From UBA3064 sp023258775 (GTDB taxonomy: Bacteria > Pseudomonadota > Gammaproteobacteria > Burkholderiales > Burkholderiaceae_E): a DNA stretch of 64,000 bases. The DNA lies in contig JBIKXS010000003.1 in the NCBI GenBank assembly GCA_044355655.1, positions 116,411 to 180,410 on the forward strand, given 5' to 3'. Numbering within the stretch: position 1 is the stretch's first letter; each line of letters opens with the position of its first letter. Made by a program: the position numbers and the translations under genes. The notes under the pieces are model-generated. The model saw only the letters and a list, made by a program, of their open reading frames with translations. It did no database searches and was not told the origin of the DNA. This document shows, one piece after another, positions 54,394 to 62,767 of the stretch.

Positions 54394-54894
54394 TTACTTG
54401 GCTCGATAGTCGTCATGACAGGCTTTGCAACTTGCGGCAGTTGCATTGACCGCAGCCTTTAAGTCGTCGAGCTTGCCTGTTGCAGCTGCGGTTTTGAGCT
54501 TGGTCACTTCGCCTAAAAACTTATCGGTCACTTGCTTATAGCCGTCTTTATCCTTCCAGATTTCAGCCTTTGCCTTGGTGTCGCCCTTATCGGTTCCTTC
54601 ACCAAAGGCAGCCCAGGGCAGTACAGCCATGCTGGCCACAATGGCAGCGTTATCGGCTGCTGCTTTGGCGTCATAGGGCGCTTTACCCTGTGCCATCGCC
54701 GCAAGGCGGGCGAAATGCTGTTGCATCACAAAAAGTGCGTTTTTACGGTACTTGATGGCATCCTCGGGCTTGGCAAACTGAGCTTGGGCTTGTGTGCCAA
54801 GCGAAAGCGCCGCTGCGCAAAGCGCAAGGCTGATGCCTCGCTTGAAGGACTTGGAAAGGCTGATGGGTTGTGTCATGGTTGGGTAGGCTTTCAT
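54394..54894 (-). CDS. Cytochrome c' / c556 (class II c-type cytochrome)
   Basis: The 166-residue protein has a signal peptide (basic KSFKRG, hydrophobic ISLALCAAALSLGT, cleavage after QAQA). A four-helix bundle follows, and the heme site CKACH is at residues 156-160, close to the C-terminus as in class II cytochromes c. The AIKYRKNALFVMQQHFARLAAMA helix carries the Met expected for c556-type ligation. It would be a periplasmic electron carrier. It is divergent from the cytochrome b561 gene, its likely redox partner. ATG 54894 has GGAG at spacing seven. Confidence 0.92.
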   Translation of the reverse strand: MKAYPTMTQPISLSKSFKRGISLALCAAALSLGTQAQAQFAKPEDAIKYRKNALFVMQQHFARLAAMAQGKAPYDAKAAADNAAIVASMAVLPWAAFGEGTDKGDTKAKAEIWKDKDGYKQVTDKFLGEVTKLKTAAATGKLDDLKAAVNATAASCKACHDDYRAK

Positions 54895-54940
54895 GGGCTA
54901 ACTCCAAAGAGGGTTTATGATGAGGAGAAGTCTTTAAGCG

Positions 54941-55561
54941 GTGAATGATCGCATGCAAGTACAACAGGAAGAAGTAAGTCAGCCTATTTCGGTCTGGGAT
55001 TGGCCCCTGCGACTTTTCCACTGGTTACTGGCATTAGCGGTGGCTGGACTGGTGATTACTGGACAGCAGGGTGGCGAGGCGATGTCGCAGCATGAACGCT
55101 TGGGCTACGCGGTACTTGCCTTGCTAGGTTTTCGACTGCTTTGGGGTCTTGTTGGTTCCAAGACGGCAAGGTTTCGACATTTTATTGCGAGCCCTGCAAA
55201 AGCGCTTGCTTATGTGCGCTTGTCGCGCGATGAGAAGGCGCGCTGGCTAGGGCATTCGCCACTGGGCGCTTATGCCGTGCTTCTTATGCTGAGCTTACTG
55301 CTGGCACAGGCGCTCACGGGCTTAATCGCTGACGATGAGATTGCCTTCACAGGGCCTTTGGCTGCTTCGGTACCTGGTGCATGGTCTGCATGGGCGACCT
55401 GGTATCACAAAAGTATTGGCAAACCTGCACTGCTCGTGATGATCGGGCTTCATCTTTCGGCGATCGCCTATTACGCGATCGTGCTGAGAATTCCCTTGCT
55501 TGGCGCGATGATTTTTGGCAAGCGCGAGATTCCGGCCTTAGATGATGATACAAAAAAGTAA
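54941..55561 (+). CDS. Cytochrome b561 domain protein
   Basis: The 206-residue protein has four membrane helices and the histidines expected to ligate two hemes: WPLRLFHWLLALAVAGLV in helix 1, MSQHERLGYAVLALLGFRLLWGLVG in helix 2, and WYHKSIGKPALLVMIGLHLSAIAYY in helices 3-4. It belongs to the Ni/Fe-hydrogenase b-type/b561 group that transfers electrons between quinone and periplasmic carriers. GTG 54941, with GAGGAG upstream, or ATG 54953 may be the start. It is divergent from the cytochrome c' gene (46 bases). Confidence 0.9.
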   Translation: MNDRMQVQQEEVSQPISVWDWPLRLFHWLLALAVAGLVITGQQGGEAMSQHERLGYAVLALLGFRLLWGLVGSKTARFRHFIASPAKALAYVRLSRDEKARWLGHSPLGAYAVLLMLSLLLAQALTGLIADDEIAFTGPLAASVPGAWSAWATWYHKSIGKPALLVMIGLHLSAIAYYAIVLRIPLLGAMIFGKREIPALDDDTKK

Positions 55562-55651
55562 AGCGCGTTTAGGTGTTTAAAGTACCGCGTAGCGCCTCGC
55601 TTGCAAGCACTAGCTTACAGGGCCTGGCGCTTAGCACTGAAGATCATGACT

Positions 55652-56338
55652 TTATTTGGTTTTTAGCATGTTCTCGTAATTAAATCGATTGTCGACCGAT
55701 AAAACATCCTCGCCTGCGCGCAGGGCATCAATCATGGCTTGTTCTTTGGCTGCAATCGCCTCGGCGCGTTCAAGGGTTTGTTCGAGCGCTTCAACGCGGA
55801 TCACGACGACGCCGTTGACATCAGCCATCACGATATCGCCCGGTCTTACAGCGATATCGCCTAAGCGAACAGGCACATTCCAGGCTTCTTGCATGATACG
55901 GCCACGCGCTGTGATGGGTACTGTACCGCGAGCATGAACCGGAAATTCAAATTGTTCGCAGGCGTCGACGTCGCGCACAGCGCCATCAACAATCACCCCG
56001 CTTAGCTCGCGCATACGCGCTGCCATCGATAGAATCTCACCCCAGCAATTGTTATGAAGATCGCCACGATTATCGACGACAATCACATCGCCTGGTTTGG
56101 CTGCAGCGATTGCATCAACACCAAGGTGAGCACCTGAGGACAGCGCTGCGTGAGCCGTCACACGCACTGTTACAGCTTGGCCAACGATGCGCGTGCGCCC
56201 CCATTGCGGAACAATGCCAATCACAGCGCCACCGGCATGAATTCCCTGATGTTTGAGCTGATCGATCGCATCACTCAGATTTGATGTGGCAAGCAGCATC
56301 AAGCGATCTCGCAGGCCTTGATGGAGTACCTTGATCAT
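55652..56338 (-). CDS. RraA-like / HMG-CHA aldolase family protein
   Basis: The product has about 228 residues with the RraA fold: ATSNLSDAIDQL near the start, GQAVTVRVTA, AKPGDVIVVDNRG, and GVIVDGAVRDVDA, in which the Arg-Asp pair would hold substrate and metal in 4-hydroxy-4-methyl-2-oxoglutarate/4-carboxy-4-hydroxy-2-oxoadipate aldolases. An aldolase or oxaloacetate decarboxylase activity is more likely than RNase E inhibition because the C-terminal helix extends the enzymatic form. ATG 56338 is used; a GTG at 56350 is possible. It lies 47 bases after the DUF2237 gene. Confidence 0.85.
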   Translation of the reverse strand: MIKVLHQGLRDRLMLLATSNLSDAIDQLKHQGIHAGGAVIGIVPQWGRTRIVGQAVTVRVTAHAALSSGAHLGVDAIAAAKPGDVIVVDNRGDLHNNCWGEILSMAARMRELSGVIVDGAVRDVDACEQFEFPVHARGTVPITARGRIMQEAWNVPVRLGDIAVRPGDIVMADVNGVVVIRVEALEQTLERAEAIAAKEQAMIDALRAGEDVLSVDNRFNYENMLKTK

Positions 56339-56385
56339 GTCATTACCCACGCTTGTCTTCCTTGTAGCGCTTGCGCCAAGGGAAA

Positions 56386-56772
56386 TTAATCATATTTACG
56401 ATGCGCGTATGCCAGTTCCATCAAGGCCTCAAGAGGAACAATTTTTAGAGCGGCTTGATGGGTGGCTTCCAGAATCACCGGCGGTGCAAAGCCAGCCTCA
56501 TAGGCTTGGAGCCATCGCGATGCACATACGCACCAGCGGTCGCCCGGCTTGAGACCTGGGAATCGGTATTGAGGTAGAGGTGTTGATAAATCATTGCCGA
56601 CCGACTTGGAAAAGCTCAAAAAAGCCTCGGTGACTTTGCAACAAACCGTATGACTGCCCAGGTCTTGAGGACCTGTCTCACAACAGCCATCTCGGAAAAA
56701 CCCGGTGATCGGGTCGTAGGAACAGGCCATTAAAGGTGTTCCTAAGACGTTGATGGAACCATGAATACTCAT
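56386..56772 (-). CDS. DUF2237 family protein
   Basis: The 128-residue protein matches DUF2237 throughout: NVLGTPLMACSYDPITGFFRDGCCETGPQDLGSHTVCC, FSKSVGNDLSTP, YRFPGLKPGDRWCVCASRW and FAPPVILEATHQAAL. Its many conserved Cys (CC, CC, CVC) could bind metal, but no function is established. The ATG at 56772 gives the usual family length and has GGAT upstream; the longer frame to 56838 lacks a ribosome binding site and family similarity. It is divergent from the GMC oxidoreductase gene. Confidence 0.9.
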   Translation of the reverse strand: MSIHGSINVLGTPLMACSYDPITGFFRDGCCETGPQDLGSHTVCCKVTEAFLSFSKSVGNDLSTPLPQYRFPGLKPGDRWCVCASRWLQAYEAGFAPPVILEATHQAALKIVPLEALMELAYAHRKYD

Positions 56773-56860
56773 TACTTGATCCAAAAGCTTGCTGAATTGA
56801 TCAAGGCATGCTCTCATAAAAACCATGAGGCTTTCCATAAGGCCATAAGGAGTGTGTGCG

Positions 56861-58492
56861 ATGCAGACTTTTGATTATGTGATCGTTGGAGCAGGTTCTG
56901 CAGGTGCAGTGCTTGCTGCGCGATTGAGCGAGGATCCTTCGATTCAAGTCCTGCTCATTGAAGCGGGTGTGGAGAGTCACCCGTACACTCGTATGCCACT
57001 ATCTTTCGGGCTTTTGATCGATCGACCCGACGCGAATTGGCTTTATGAATCCGAGCCCGAGCCCAACACCGCGAATCGTAAGATCCCAGTACCCAGGGGC
57101 AAGATCCTTGGGGGTTCGAGTTCGATTAATGGACTGGTCTGGGTTCGTGGGCAGCCGCAAGACTATGAAACCTGGGAAAAAATGGGCGCCCGCGGCTGGG
57201 GATGGCGAGACTTAGCGCCAATCTTCAACCGCATTGAGCACTTTGTCGACGGTGATGGCTCAAATGGTCGCGGAACCGATGGGCCCCTGAAAGTCACCGT
57301 GGTGGGCGATCAAAATCCCTTATACGATGCCTTGTTTGATGCGGCTCGGGCGGCCGGCTATCCCGTCAATCCCGATTACAACAGCCTAAACCAAGAGGGT
57401 GTCGTTAAAACCCAAGCCTCGATTTATCAAGGCAGACGTATGAGTGTGGCCCATTGTTATCTAGAGCCTGCTCGTCGTCGATCCAATTTGCATATTGTTA
57501 CACAAGCTCATGTCACTCAAATCTTACTCGATGGCAAGCGATGCACGGGCGTGACTTATCGCCGAGGCAGTGAGCAGTTCACCGCGCTTGCGCATGAGAC
57601 GATTCTTTGCGCGGGCGGTGTTGCAAGCCCGCAGTTACTCGAGTTATCGGGCATAGGCAATCCCCAAATCCTTCAGCAGCACGGTATCGACGTAAAACAC
57701 GCATTGCCCGCAGTCGGCGAGAACTTTCGCGATCACTTAAACGCACGTATTGTTTGGCGCCTCAAAGACCCGCGGGTTTCGTATAACCATATGGCTAGAG
57801 GACTTGGTGCTGTGACTCAAATGATGAAATACGTCACCACCGGAACGGGTTTTATGAGCCTGCCTTCTGCGCCCATGCTTGCCTTCTTAAAGACCGATCC
57901 GGCAATGGCAACGCCCGATGTGCAAATGCATTTAGTTCCATATTCCATCAAGGATCCAAAAACAAGAAAGCTGCAAGATTTTCCATCGATGACCATTGCC
58001 TGTTATCAATTGCGGCCGGAGAGTTTGGGTTCCATCCACATTCGATCAGCAGATCCCTTAGCTCAACCTTCCATACGATTTAATTTTTTATCAGATCCCA
58101 TTGATCAACGCGCAATGATTGATGGCTTCCGAATGATGCGTCGGATTGTGGCGACCGCCGCCATGGATCGCTATCGTGATGCTGAGGTTTCACCGGGTGA
58201 TCATTTGCAATCGGATCAGGACATCTTGGATTGGATCCGGGCAAACGCACATACCGCTTATCATCCCATGGGGACATGCCGCATGGGTCCCGGTTCAGAT
58301 GCGGTGGTTGACCAAAAATTGCGTGTTCATGGACTCGCCGGCTTGAGGGTTGCTGATGCTTCGATTTTTCCAACGATGCCTTCGGGCAATACCAATGCAC
58401 CTGCCATTATGGTGGGAGAAAAAGCAGCAGACATCCTAAGAGCAAGTCACGCATTGCAAAAGCGTATCCAGGGCGAGCTTGAGGTGGCTTAG
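56861..58492 (+). CDS. GMC family oxidoreductase (choline dehydrogenase-like)
   Basis: The 543-residue flavoprotein has the N-terminal FAD motif DYVIVGAGSAGAVLAARLSED, the first GMC signature in PRGKILGGSSSINGLVWVRG and the second around CAGGVASPQLLELSGIG. The catalytic His region reads HTAYHPMGTCRMG and is followed by ADASIFPTMPSGNTNAPAIMVGEKAADIL. It oxidises an alcohol to an aldehyde; substrate unknown, since no betaine genes are nearby. ATG 56861 has AAGGAG at spacing eight. Confidence 0.93.
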   Translation: MQTFDYVIVGAGSAGAVLAARLSEDPSIQVLLIEAGVESHPYTRMPLSFGLLIDRPDANWLYESEPEPNTANRKIPVPRGKILGGSSSINGLVWVRGQPQDYETWEKMGARGWGWRDLAPIFNRIEHFVDGDGSNGRGTDGPLKVTVVGDQNPLYDALFDAARAAGYPVNPDYNSLNQEGVVKTQASIYQGRRMSVAHCYLEPARRRSNLHIVTQAHVTQILLDGKRCTGVTYRRGSEQFTALAHETILCAGGVASPQLLELSGIGNPQILQQHGIDVKHALPAVGENFRDHLNARIVWRLKDPRVSYNHMARGLGAVTQMMKYVTTGTGFMSLPSAPMLAFLKTDPAMATPDVQMHLVPYSIKDPKTRKLQDFPSMTIACYQLRPESLGSIHIRSADPLAQPSIRFNFLSDPIDQRAMIDGFRMMRRIVATAAMDRYRDAEVSPGDHLQSDQDILDWIRANAHTAYHPMGTCRMGPGSDAVVDQKLRVHGLAGLRVADASIFPTMPSGNTNAPAIMVGEKAADILRASHALQKRIQGELEVA

Positions 58493-58553
58493 GCTTGCTT
58501 TATCCGGTTTTTGATCGTTGACCATTGATCTAAAGGTTTTAACGAGTTATTGC

Positions 58554-59432
58554 TTAAACATCCATATCGATCCAAATGGCTTGATGATCGGAGCCAATCG
58601 AGTCTTCATCGATCCAGGCATTACTTAGGTGTTTGCTCAGCTCGCTGCTGACAAAACAATAATCAATACGCTCACCGTCAGCAACTGAACCGCTATGACA
58701 AGTACAGCCCTCATCTTCGCGATGACCAGCTGCGACCCAGCTGTCGATGAGCCCATCTCGATAAGGCATGCGCCCAAAGGCATCACTTAAAGGTCCAACG
58801 ATCCGGTCGTATAAGGGCGACCGCCAGCTGAAATTAAAGTCACCCATGATGAGTGCTTCGCGGGGCATGGGCGCTGCCTCGTGCCCCTCAGTAAATGCCT
58901 CACTGACCCTGGTTCCGCACCAGCCCGGACCTTCGTGATAGGCGCGCTGATGAATGTCGAGCAGGCGAGCGACTTGTGGTTCACGATCTGCATCGGATAA
59001 ATGCGACAGATGAACCGACATCGCTCTTAAAGCTTTACCCTTTGGGCTATGGATGACGCCTTCGAGCGCGCAACGTTGCAAGGAAAACTGCTCCAGAGTT
59101 CCCATTTTGGGCAGCAAGTGATTTCTCGCTGTCAATATCGGCGTTTTACTGAGCAGCATATTTCCAAACTGTCGCCTGCGGTGAAAGGGTTGACCGCCAG
59201 GCCCCATGACGTCGGCACTTAAATCCATGCCCGGCCCATAAACCCAGTAGTACTCAGGAAGCAGGCTTGCAAGTACCGCAGCTTGGTCGACCATGCCAGT
59301 TCGCTTCGCATGTCGTTCCACTTCTTGCAACGCAATCAGGTCTGCGCCGCGAACTGTGTCAGCAATTCTTGCCAAGTCAACTTTCTCGTCTCGCCCCGTG
59401 CCAAACTGTATGTTGTAGCTCACGATTTGCAT
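58554..59432 (-). CDS. Endonuclease/exonuclease/phosphatase family protein
   Basis: The 292-residue protein has the EEP-fold metal and catalytic residues: MQIVSYNIQFG (Asn), ADLIALQEVERH (Glu), MSVHLSHLS (His), LIMGDFNFS (Asp/Asn) and GSDHQAIW (Asp-His). Without a signal peptide it is cytoplasmic. Family members cleave phosphodiesters in nucleic acids, inositol phosphates or sphingolipids, and the exact substrate here cannot be told. It is divergent from the BtuF-like gene with 47 bases between starts. Confidence 0.9.
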   Translation of the reverse strand: MQIVSYNIQFGTGRDEKVDLARIADTVRGADLIALQEVERHAKRTGMVDQAAVLASLLPEYYWVYGPGMDLSADVMGPGGQPFHRRRQFGNMLLSKTPILTARNHLLPKMGTLEQFSLQRCALEGVIHSPKGKALRAMSVHLSHLSDADREPQVARLLDIHQRAYHEGPGWCGTRVSEAFTEGHEAAPMPREALIMGDFNFSWRSPLYDRIVGPLSDAFGRMPYRDGLIDSWVAAGHREDEGCTCHSGSVADGERIDYCFVSSELSKHLSNAWIDEDSIGSDHQAIWIDMDV

Positions 59433-59479
59433 GTCAGACCTCCTCTGTATGATGAATACCCTTCTAGCTGCCTAAATGC

Positions 59480-60283
59480 ATGGGACCTAAACGTATTATC
59501 TGTCTAACAGAAGAAAGTACCGAATGGCTTTACCTGCTCGGGGAATCCGATCGGATCGTGGGCATTTCGGGATACACCGTAAGACCCAAGCAGGCAAGGC
59601 TTGAAAAGCCCCGTGTTTCCTCTTTCCTCGATGGCAAGGAGGACAAAATCCTCGCACTGAGGCCTGACCTTGTCATCGGGTTTTCCGACATGCAAGCGGC
59701 TCTTGCTGATCGACTCATTCGAGCGGGGCTGAGTGTTTGGATCACTAATCAGCGCAGCATTGAAGAAATCTTTGAGACGATGGAGATGCTTGCGAGTCTG
59801 CTTGGCGCGCAAGCGCGTGCGAAACTATGGATCGATCAATGTCGTGAAGAGCATCACCGTATCAGCGAGCAGGCGAAATCTTGGGGTCCGCCGCTGCGTG
59901 CTTACTTCGAGGAGTGGGATGATCCAATGATTTCGGCGATTCGTTGGGTGTCTGAATTGATGGCGTTGGCAGGTGCTCAGGATGTGTTTGAACATTTATC
60001 ACAACAATCCTTAGGTAAGCACCGAATCGTAGCGTCATCGCATGCCGTTGTTGATGCAAATCCTCAAATTATTTTTGGGTCCTGGTGCGGCAAGAAGTTT
60101 CGGCCTGAGCGATTAAAGGCTCGAGAAGCTTGGGACAATATCGATGCTGTTAAGAACGATCTGATTTTTGAGATAAAATCGAGTGAAATACTTCAGCCCG
60201 GACCGGCTGCTTTAAGCGACGGACTTAGGCACATGCACCTGCGCATTGCCGAGGCACGGAAGTTATACGATGCTGGGGTTTGA
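59480..60283 (+). CDS. BtuF-like cobalamin-binding protein without signal peptide
   Basis: The 267-residue protein has the two-lobe helical-backbone-binding-protein pattern of BtuF: RIICLTEESTEWLYLLGESDRIVGISGYTVRP at the start, LRPDLVIGFSDMQAALADRLIRAGLSVWI, LLGAQARAKLWIDQ, and VVDANPQIIFGSWCGKKF. BtuF is periplasmic, but this protein begins directly with the first domain strand and has no export signal; the stretch ahead of ATG 59480 does not extend it. It may bind corrinoid or another metal chelate in the cytoplasm. No btuCD genes are near. An AMP ligase gene follows 57 bases later. Confidence 0.8.
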   Translation: MGPKRIICLTEESTEWLYLLGESDRIVGISGYTVRPKQARLEKPRVSSFLDGKEDKILALRPDLVIGFSDMQAALADRLIRAGLSVWITNQRSIEEIFETMEMLASLLGAQARAKLWIDQCREEHHRISEQAKSWGPPLRAYFEEWDDPMISAIRWVSELMALAGAQDVFEHLSQQSLGKHRIVASSHAVVDANPQIIFGSWCGKKFRPERLKAREAWDNIDAVKNDLIFEIKSSEILQPGPAALSDGLRHMHLRIAEARKLYDAGV

Positions 60284-60340
60284 AATCGTATTTCAAACGC
60301 ATCTGTTGCCAGGTTCCCACGAGGGCAGGCAGACACAAAC

Positions 60341-61873
60341 ATGCTAAGCCATCCCGAGCGAGCATTAGCGAGGTTGCTTGATGAGGCATTGATTTGCGCC
60401 ATGGATCGAACTGCTGAAGGCGACGAATTGCCGGTGCTATGGGGTGAGGGTTGGCAGGCGAGTGCCCGGTCCTTGAGGGCACAAAGCCATCGCATTGCTC
60501 GATCACTTGCAGCTTTAGCGTTACAAGCCAACACCCCAATCATCTTGCGAGTGTCGAATCGCGCAGAAGACTTTGCGGTCATGCTTGGTCTTTGGCTGGC
60601 AAAGCTTGTCGCGGTTCCGGTTCATCGCACGAGTCCGCAAGCAGTGCTCGATGCTGTATGCCAGAAAGTGGCTGCGCCTTATGTGATTGACTGGCGATTT
60701 GATCAACGCGATGCTGAGGAGCCGATGCATGACTGGCTTTATCCGACGTCCGTCGAGCCGCGAAGCCTTCATGCGAACGAAAAAGCCTTGCTTAAGGATG
60801 CAGCATTGGTCGTAATGACTTCTGGATCGACGGGTTTACCCAAGGGCGTTGTTCTCAGGCATGAAGCCTTTGCCGGTAAGCTTGCAGCGATTCAGTCGAT
60901 GCTTCGAGTGGCAAGCGACGATCGGGTTTTACTTGTGCTCAATAACAGCTTTAGCTTTGGGCTTTGGATGAGCTTTCTTGGATTGATGCATGCACGCGAT
61001 GTCGTGCTTTGTGAGCGATTTGATCCTGCGGCATTTTTTTCAAGTCTCATCGATAAGCAGATCACTTTAAGTGCTGTGGTACCCACCATGATGAGAAGTC
61101 TGGCTGCACACTTCTCACCTGAACAATTGCTAGAACAAAGCCATCAACTAAGCCTTAAGGGCAAGCTGGCGCAACTTGTGATTGGCGGCGAATCGCTCGG
61201 GACGCAACTTTCCGCTGATTTGAGACAGTGGATCGCGCCCGCTCGGCTCATTGATATTTATGGACTCACCGAGAGCTGTACCTGTGATTTCTTTTTGATG
61301 CCCGAGGATTATCCTGCTCATCCCGATAGCATCGGCCAGGCAGCGCCTGGGGTTTGCTTTCGTATTGTGGATGAGCAGGGCTTACCTTGCGCGCCCCTGC
61401 AAGTTGGCGAGTTGACGATCAAGAGTGCGTTTTTGATGAGCGGCTATCTTGGTGATGAAGCGCTTAGTGCTGCAAGCCTAAACGATGGCTGGCTGCGTAC
61501 CGGCGATTTGGCCCAGGCGGACGAAGATGGTTTTGTCTACCTTAAGGGTCGAAGCAAAGAGTTGATATCGCGCGGTGGAAATAAAGTAACACCACAGGAA
61601 GTGGAACTTGCACTTTGTCGATGTGAGGCGGTCGCAGCCGCGCTCGTCACTGGGATCGATGATCCCTTAATGGGTGAGCGCATTGCTGCACTTCTGATTC
61701 CTAAGCCAGGCTTTTCGATCGATGAAAAGGCGCTAAGGATTGAGCTTAGTCGTTTTTTAGAGCGCTACAAACACCCTGATGTGATTCGTATCGGTCATGA
61801 GCTTCCGCAAGGTCGTACCGGAAAAATTGATCGAGGCTTATTAAGAAAACAAATGATTGAAAAACAACAATGA
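60341..61873 (+). CDS. AMP-dependent acyl/aryl-CoA synthetase-like ligase
   Basis: The 510-residue ANL-superfamily enzyme has LVVMTSGSTGLPKGVVLRHE (phosphate loop), IDIYGLTESCTCDFF (A5), LNDGWLRTGDLAQADEDGFVYLKGRSKELISRGGNKVTPQEVE (A7-A8) and LPQGRTGKIDRGLLRKQ (A10 Lys). It activates a carboxylic acid with ATP, most likely forming a CoA thioester. The enoyl-CoA hydratase gene follows after 21 bases, so the two probably act on the same acid. The substrate is unknown. ATG 60341 has only a weak ribosome binding site. Confidence 0.88.
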   Translation: MLSHPERALARLLDEALICAMDRTAEGDELPVLWGEGWQASARSLRAQSHRIARSLAALALQANTPIILRVSNRAEDFAVMLGLWLAKLVAVPVHRTSPQAVLDAVCQKVAAPYVIDWRFDQRDAEEPMHDWLYPTSVEPRSLHANEKALLKDAALVVMTSGSTGLPKGVVLRHEAFAGKLAAIQSMLRVASDDRVLLVLNNSFSFGLWMSFLGLMHARDVVLCERFDPAAFFSSLIDKQITLSAVVPTMMRSLAAHFSPEQLLEQSHQLSLKGKLAQLVIGGESLGTQLSADLRQWIAPARLIDIYGLTESCTCDFFLMPEDYPAHPDSIGQAAPGVCFRIVDEQGLPCAPLQVGELTIKSAFLMSGYLGDEALSAASLNDGWLRTGDLAQADEDGFVYLKGRSKELISRGGNKVTPQEVELALCRCEAVAAALVTGIDDPLMGERIAALLIPKPGFSIDEKALRIELSRFLERYKHPDVIRIGHELPQGRTGKIDRGLLRKQMIEKQQ

Positions 61874-61894
61874 TTGTTCCATGAAAGGCGGGGT

Positions 61895-62704
61895 ATGGCA
61901 GAAGAGCTTATAAACATCGAGCGCAAGGCGGCGATCTTTTGTATTGAACTCCATCGACCCCAGCGGGTGAATGCCTTATCGCGCGATCTTCTGCACGCAT
62001 TATGCGCGGCAGTCGACGAGGCTGAACGCGACGCTTCGGTTCGAGCTATCGTCATTCACGGAGCGGGCAAGGGCTTTTCTTCAGGCTTTGATTTGAAGGA
62101 TCAAATGGCCTTGGCACCGGTCGGGGCAGCGATTTGGCGTGAGATTCTCGATTTGGATTTTAAAGCGACCATGCAGTTTTGGGATTGCAAAAAGCCTACG
62201 ATCGCAGCGGTTCATGGACCCTGTCTCGCGGGAGCCTTTGAGCTGGCATTGGCTTGCGATTACACCATCGCTTCGAGCGATGCTTTTTTTGGCGAGCCTG
62301 AATTGAAGTTTGGTGCAGGGATTGTCACGATGCTTCTGCCTTGGATCACGGGGCCTAAACAAGCAAAGCGAATCATTCTGTCTGGTCTTGACCATATACC
62401 CGCCCAGGAGGCGCTAGCGATGGGTATTGTGAGCGAAGTGGTTCAGACCGGTGAGCATCTGACGAGGGCATTGCAAATTGCAAGCCACTTATCGGCGATG
62501 GATCCTGTCTTGGTCCAAGAGACCAAGAAGGCGATCAATCAAAGTTATGAAATCCAGGGTATGCAGGCTGCTTTGCAACGTGCACTTGATATTGATCATG
62601 GGATTGAATCGCATGGTTCACCCGATAAGCAGCAATTTATGAGTATCGCGAGACAAAAGGGCTTGGCCGCCGCTATCGCATGGCGCGATGCGAGATTTTC
62701 TTAG
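61895..62704 (+). CDS. Enoyl-CoA hydratase/isomerase family protein
   Basis: The 269-residue crotonase-fold protein has AIVIHGAGKGFSSGFDLKDQ, whose backbone forms the first oxyanion-hole strand. It also has KPTIAAVHGPCLAGAFELALACDYTIAS with the second oxyanion Gly, and FGEPELKFGAGIVTMLLPWITG. The Glu usual in hydratases next to the second hole appears here in AFELALACD and GEPELKF; hydratase versus isomerase activity cannot be decided. ATG 61895 follows AAAGGCGGGG; the earlier TTG at 61874 is less likely. It would act on the product of the upstream AMP ligase. Confidence 0.9.
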   Translation: MAEELINIERKAAIFCIELHRPQRVNALSRDLLHALCAAVDEAERDASVRAIVIHGAGKGFSSGFDLKDQMALAPVGAAIWREILDLDFKATMQFWDCKKPTIAAVHGPCLAGAFELALACDYTIASSDAFFGEPELKFGAGIVTMLLPWITGPKQAKRIILSGLDHIPAQEALAMGIVSEVVQTGEHLTRALQIASHLSAMDPVLVQETKKAINQSYEIQGMQAALQRALDIDHGIESHGSPDKQQFMSIARQKGLAAAIAWRDARFS

Positions 62705-62767
62705 GCGTTTCGGGTTTCCAGGATCGTCGATAGGCGATAGGCCTGATCGTTCTACATACTAGATGCG

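Noticed and set aside
55591..55631. Inverted repeat AGCGCC ... GGCGCT between the convergent b561 and RraA-like genes.
   Set aside because: Only six pairs with a 29-base interior and no T-run.
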